From JBAXQQ01 sp037131695 (lineage in GTDB: Bacteria; Armatimonadota; Hebobacteria; CAIYQO01), in contig CAZWZF010000003.1 of assembly GCA_964638715.1 (NCBI GenBank), positions 124,001 to 188,000 on the forward strand: a stretch of DNA of 64,000 nt. The letters run 5' to 3'. The position numbers and the translations under genes were made by a program. Below, piece after piece: positions 61,565 through 64,000 of this stretch. The number at the start of each line of letters is the position of its first letter. The stretch's first letter is position 1. The notes beneath the pieces are model-generated. The model had not been told where the DNA came from, did not search any database, and saw only the letters and a program-made list of their open reading frames with translations.

Positions 61565-62460
61565 ATGGTTACAATGCCGCGGCTGGCACCTGCAAATACC
61601 GAGTTATTGCTATATATGCTAAATTATAAAAAAGAAAAAAACGCTACATCTATTGTAAACGTGAAGATCTTCATATACCATCTTAGACCCATTGTATGGA
61701 TTTTTCCTATAAAAGGAGTTGGTCATTATACTTATGGACCAGATAATAAATCGATTTCAGTACATAGTGGTCAGATATTATTCATACCATCAGGCTGTGA
61801 ACACAGTTTATCCGGTGCTGATAAATTCATAACTTTGCATGGTTTTTATATACATCCTTCAGTTTTTGCGCGATTAAGCAATATAATGCAGCCAACACCA
61901 TCGACAAGGAAATTGGCATCTGGACATGATTCTTCTATTCCTGTTCGTTGGACTGATGATAATCATATTTTTCGTTCCATGCAGGAAATATATGAGCAAT
62001 GCCTGGCTGAATATGCAAGAAATAATGAATGGAAAGTACCATTATTTAATGCAGTAAGCCAGCTTCTTGCTGTAATGGTAGTCCGACTGTTAAATACAAA
62101 ATCAGTAAATTTATCATCAGACTCAACGATGATGCGGTTGCTTAATACTCGCAGTTGGATTGACAGGCATTTTCTTGATCATATAACCATATCTGAGTTA
62201 GCAAAAAAACTTCATTATCTCGTGCTCATTTTTCTGAATTATTTACAGATTTAACTGGTGTCTCTCCCCAATAATATATTATTGGACTTCGCTTAAATCA
62301 GGCGATGGCATTGCTTGAAGAAACTGATTTATCAATAACTGATATATCTATCCGGACAGGTTTTACTCATCTTGCTCATTTTGACAGACTATTTCATGAT
62401 ACAACATTGATGTCACCCAATAAATACCGTATACAAAAGCAGATTGATAAACAGAAATAA
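61565..62460 (+). pseudogene. AraC-family transcriptional regulator, broken by a frameshift and a stop
   Basis: The first 229 codons encode a cupin sensor domain (GHYTYGPDNKSISVHSGQIL, FIPSGCEHSLSGADKF) and the first helix-turn-helix of an AraC protein (TISELAKKLHY). A one-base loss near 62218 moves the rest to the next frame: SRAHFSELFTDLTGVSPQ, an in-frame TAA (62272-62274) where SPQ[Q]Y is expected, then YIIGLRLNQAMALLEETDLS and FTHLAHFDRLF to the stop at 62460. Both lesions fall in otherwise well-conserved motifs, so the gene is probably inactive unless the sequence has errors. A -10-like TATAAT (61553-61558) lies just before the ATG. It adjoins a GH4 gene, its likely former target. Confidence 0.85.
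62268..62285. repeat. Perfect 18-bp palindrome
   Basis: CCAATAATATATTATTGG is identical to its reverse complement and spans the internal stop codon of the broken AraC gene. Confidence 0.9.
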
Positions 62461-62540
62461 TATTATTAACTTTTTTTTCTAAATCCGATAAAAGATGAAA
62501 TCTATCCTACAAAATGTTAATTACAATTTTTCTTCCTGTG

Positions 62541-62546
62541 TATAAT
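62541..62546 (+). promoter_or_regulatory. Possible -10 element of the GH4 gene
   Basis: TATAAT 24 nt upstream of the GH4 start codon, with no good -35 at normal spacing. This is consistent with an activator-dependent promoter such as one served by an AraC protein. Confidence 0.4.
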
Positions 62547-62569
62547 CATAGAAAATAAGGGAGGATCAA

Positions 62570-64000
62570 ATGCCAATTAAAGTTTGCGTAATCGGTGCCG
62601 GCAGCATCGGTTTCACTCGCGGAATAGTTCGCGATATTTTATGTGTTCCTGAATTGCAGGATACTCAATTTGCATTTCATGATATTAATGCCCACAATCT
62701 TGATATGGTATATCAATTAGTGAAACGTGATATTGAATCAGCCGGACTTTCTGCCACTGTTGAAGCGAATATAAATAGACGCGATGCTATTAAAGATTCT
62801 AATTATGTCTTTTCATTCGTACGTGTAGCTGGTTTAGAAGGCTTTCAAACTGATATTGAAATACCATTAATGTATGGAGTTGATCAATGTGTAGGTGATA
62901 CATTAGGCCCAGGCGGTATCATGTATGCTCAGCGGACAATTCATGCTTTACTTGAATTCTGTAAAGATATCAAGGAAGTTGCAAAACCGAATTGCTTATT
63001 TTTAAATTATAGCAATCCGATGGCTATGAATACATGGGCATGTAATAAATATGGTTTTGGGGTAAAAACAGTTGGTCTTTGTCATGGAGTTGAAGGTGGA
63101 CATTGGCAAATCGCTAATGCTTTGGGATTGCCAAAAGATGAAGTTGATATTATATGTGCTGGTATTAATCATCAAACCTGGTATGTAAGCGTAAAACACA
63201 AAGGTGTTGACTTAACAGGGAAAATATTAGAAGCATTTGAGAAACACCCGGAATATAGTAAGACAGAAAAAGTTCGTATCGATATGATGCGTCGTTTTGG
63301 TTATTATAGCACCGAGTCAAATGGTCATTTAAGTGAATATGTTCCCTGGTACCGTAAACGCCTTGATGAAATCAAACAATGGATTGATTTAGGAAGTTGG
63401 ATTAATGGAGAAACTGGCGGGTATTTACGTGTTTGTACTGAAGGCCGTAACTGGTTTGAACATGATTTCCCAAATTGGATGAAAGAACCCCCGATTACAT
63501 TTGAACCAGAAAAACGCGGTCATGAACATGGCTCATATATTATTGAATCTTTAGAAACTGGCAGATGTTATCGCGGTCATTTTAATATTGTAAATCATGG
63601 CTGCATCACTAATCTGCCGCAGGATTGTATTATTGAAACCCCTGGATATGTTGATGGTAATGGTATGAGCATACCTATCGTTGGCGATTTGCCGTTAGGA
63701 TGCGCTGCTGTGTGCAACGCCAGCATCAGTGTACAGCGTATGGCCATGGAAGCGGCTTCAACTGGAAACGACACGTTGCTGCGTCAAGCCTTTATGATGG
63801 ATCCGCTAACTGGTGCAGTCTGCAATCCACCAGAAATCTGGCAAATGGTTGATGATATGCTAATTGCACAGGAAGAGTGGCTTCCTCAGTATGCTGAAGC
63901 AATCGCTAAGGCAAAAACAAGAAGAGCTACTGAACCAAGAATTCCTGTAAAAGAAGGTTATCAAGGTGCCGCCAGGTTAGCTACAAAATCTCTTGAAGAA
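62570..64000 (+). CDS. Glycoside hydrolase family 4 protein, MelA alpha-galactosidase-like (partial, runs off the end)
   Basis: At least 477 residues with no stop before the window ends. The NAD-binding start is KVCVIGAGSIGFTRGIVRDIL, followed by YSNPMAMNTWA, the metal/catalytic segment CHGVEGGHW (C171, H172) and AGINHQTWYV. GH4 enzymes need NAD+, a divalent metal and reducing conditions, and act on alpha- or beta-glycosides by a redox-elimination route. The LGPGGIMYAQRT and LNYSNPMA forms are those of alpha-galactosidases and alpha-glucuronidases of the family. GGGAGG precedes the ATG. The neighbouring broken AraC gene was its probable regulator. Confidence 0.9.
   Translation, partial: MPIKVCVIGAGSIGFTRGIVRDILCVPELQDTQFAFHDINAHNLDMVYQLVKRDIESAGLSATVEANINRRDAIKDSNYVFSFVRVAGLEGFQTDIEIPLMYGVDQCVGDTLGPGGIMYAQRTIHALLEFCKDIKEVAKPNCLFLNYSNPMAMNTWACNKYGFGVKTVGLCHGVEGGHWQIANALGLPKDEVDIICAGINHQTWYVSVKHKGVDLTGKILEAFEKHPEYSKTEKVRIDMMRRFGYYSTESNGHLSEYVPWYRKRLDEIKQWIDLGSWINGETGGYLRVCTEGRNWFEHDFPNWMKEPPITFEPEKRGHEHGSYIIESLETGRCYRGHFNIVNHGCITNLPQDCIIETPGYVDGNGMSIPIVGDLPLGCAAVCNASISVQRMAMEAASTGNDTLLRQAFMMDPLTGAVCNPPEIWQMVDDMLIAQEEWLPQYAEAIAKAKTRRATEPRIPVKEGYQGAARLATKSLEE

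Overview
The window is a visibly AT-rich bacterial chromosome segment, densely coded on both strands. Short operons with 1-20 nt overlaps are separated by hairpin terminators. Shine-Dalgarno sites are clear, TTG and GTG starts occur, and it carries a bacterial class A RNase P RNA, peptidoglycan genes (mraY, murF) and ribosomal protein L28. IorAB with an aryl-CoA ligase and an Fe-S aldo/keto reductase point to an anaerobe. The glycosidases (GH30, GH4), a mannose-6-phosphate isomerase and an AraC-type regulator point to a carbohydrate user. I cannot place the phylum. HspR control of dnaK, PyrR, a split carB and a DUF6754 protein would fit a deep-branching group (Armatimonadota-, Abditibacteriota- or Lentisphaerota-like), but that is a guess. 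I saw no prophage, insertion sequence, CRISPR array or rRNA.

Layout. 0-6.5 kb: Fe-S aldo/keto reductase, mraY, rnpB, murF, a HAD phosphatase and a rhomboid-TPR protease. 6.5-14.2 kb: an MTA/SAH deaminase-type amidohydrolase with a TIM-barrel isomerase, manA with a CPBP protease, a DUF58 protein, a lone trpB with a membrane sensor-like protein, and an FmdB zinc ribbon. 14.3-16.7 kb: one large secreted protein of unknown function. 16.8-25.9 kb: the pyrimidine operon pyrR-pyrB-pyrC-carA-(Nudix/SEC-C)-carB1-DUF2461-Dabb-carB2. 26-31.3 kb: a GH30 glycosidase and an ADP-ribosylglycohydrolase-family protein (frameshifted near its end). 31.6-38.5 kb: a HEAT-repeat protein with an ABC ATPase, ugd, DUF2905-queA, and a small hypothetical/DUF6754/cNMP-binding cluster. 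38.5-43.4 kb: a pilT-like ATPase and iorA-iorB-paaK. 43.5-54.5 kb: secreted hypothetical, tcdA, htrA, ribH, then DUF1638-thiE-lysE-CCA transferase, several membrane or secreted hypotheticals, and tRNA-Gln with an RsmC-like methyltransferase. 54.6-61.3 kb: the heat-shock operon dnaK-dnaJ-hspR-rsmI-clpC and rpmB. 61.5-64 kb: a broken AraC regulator and a GH4 glycosidase that runs off the end.

Most notable. (1) The pyr operon begins with a very short leader. It holds a textbook PyrR binding loop whose 3' strand contains the pyrR Shine-Dalgarno, followed by an intrinsic terminator lying inside the first codons of pyrR. This suggests PyrR blocks translation and thereby lets the terminator form. 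(2) PyrB carries only the zinc domain of the regulatory subunit PyrI at its C-terminus. (3) carB is split exactly between its two synthetase halves, with two unrelated genes between them. (4) The dnaK promoter is overlaid by a HAIR-type HspR operator. (5) Three places look frame-disrupted: the AraC gene, the tail of the ADP-ribosylglycohydrolase, and an orphan 4Fe-4S cysteine cluster after the Nudix gene.
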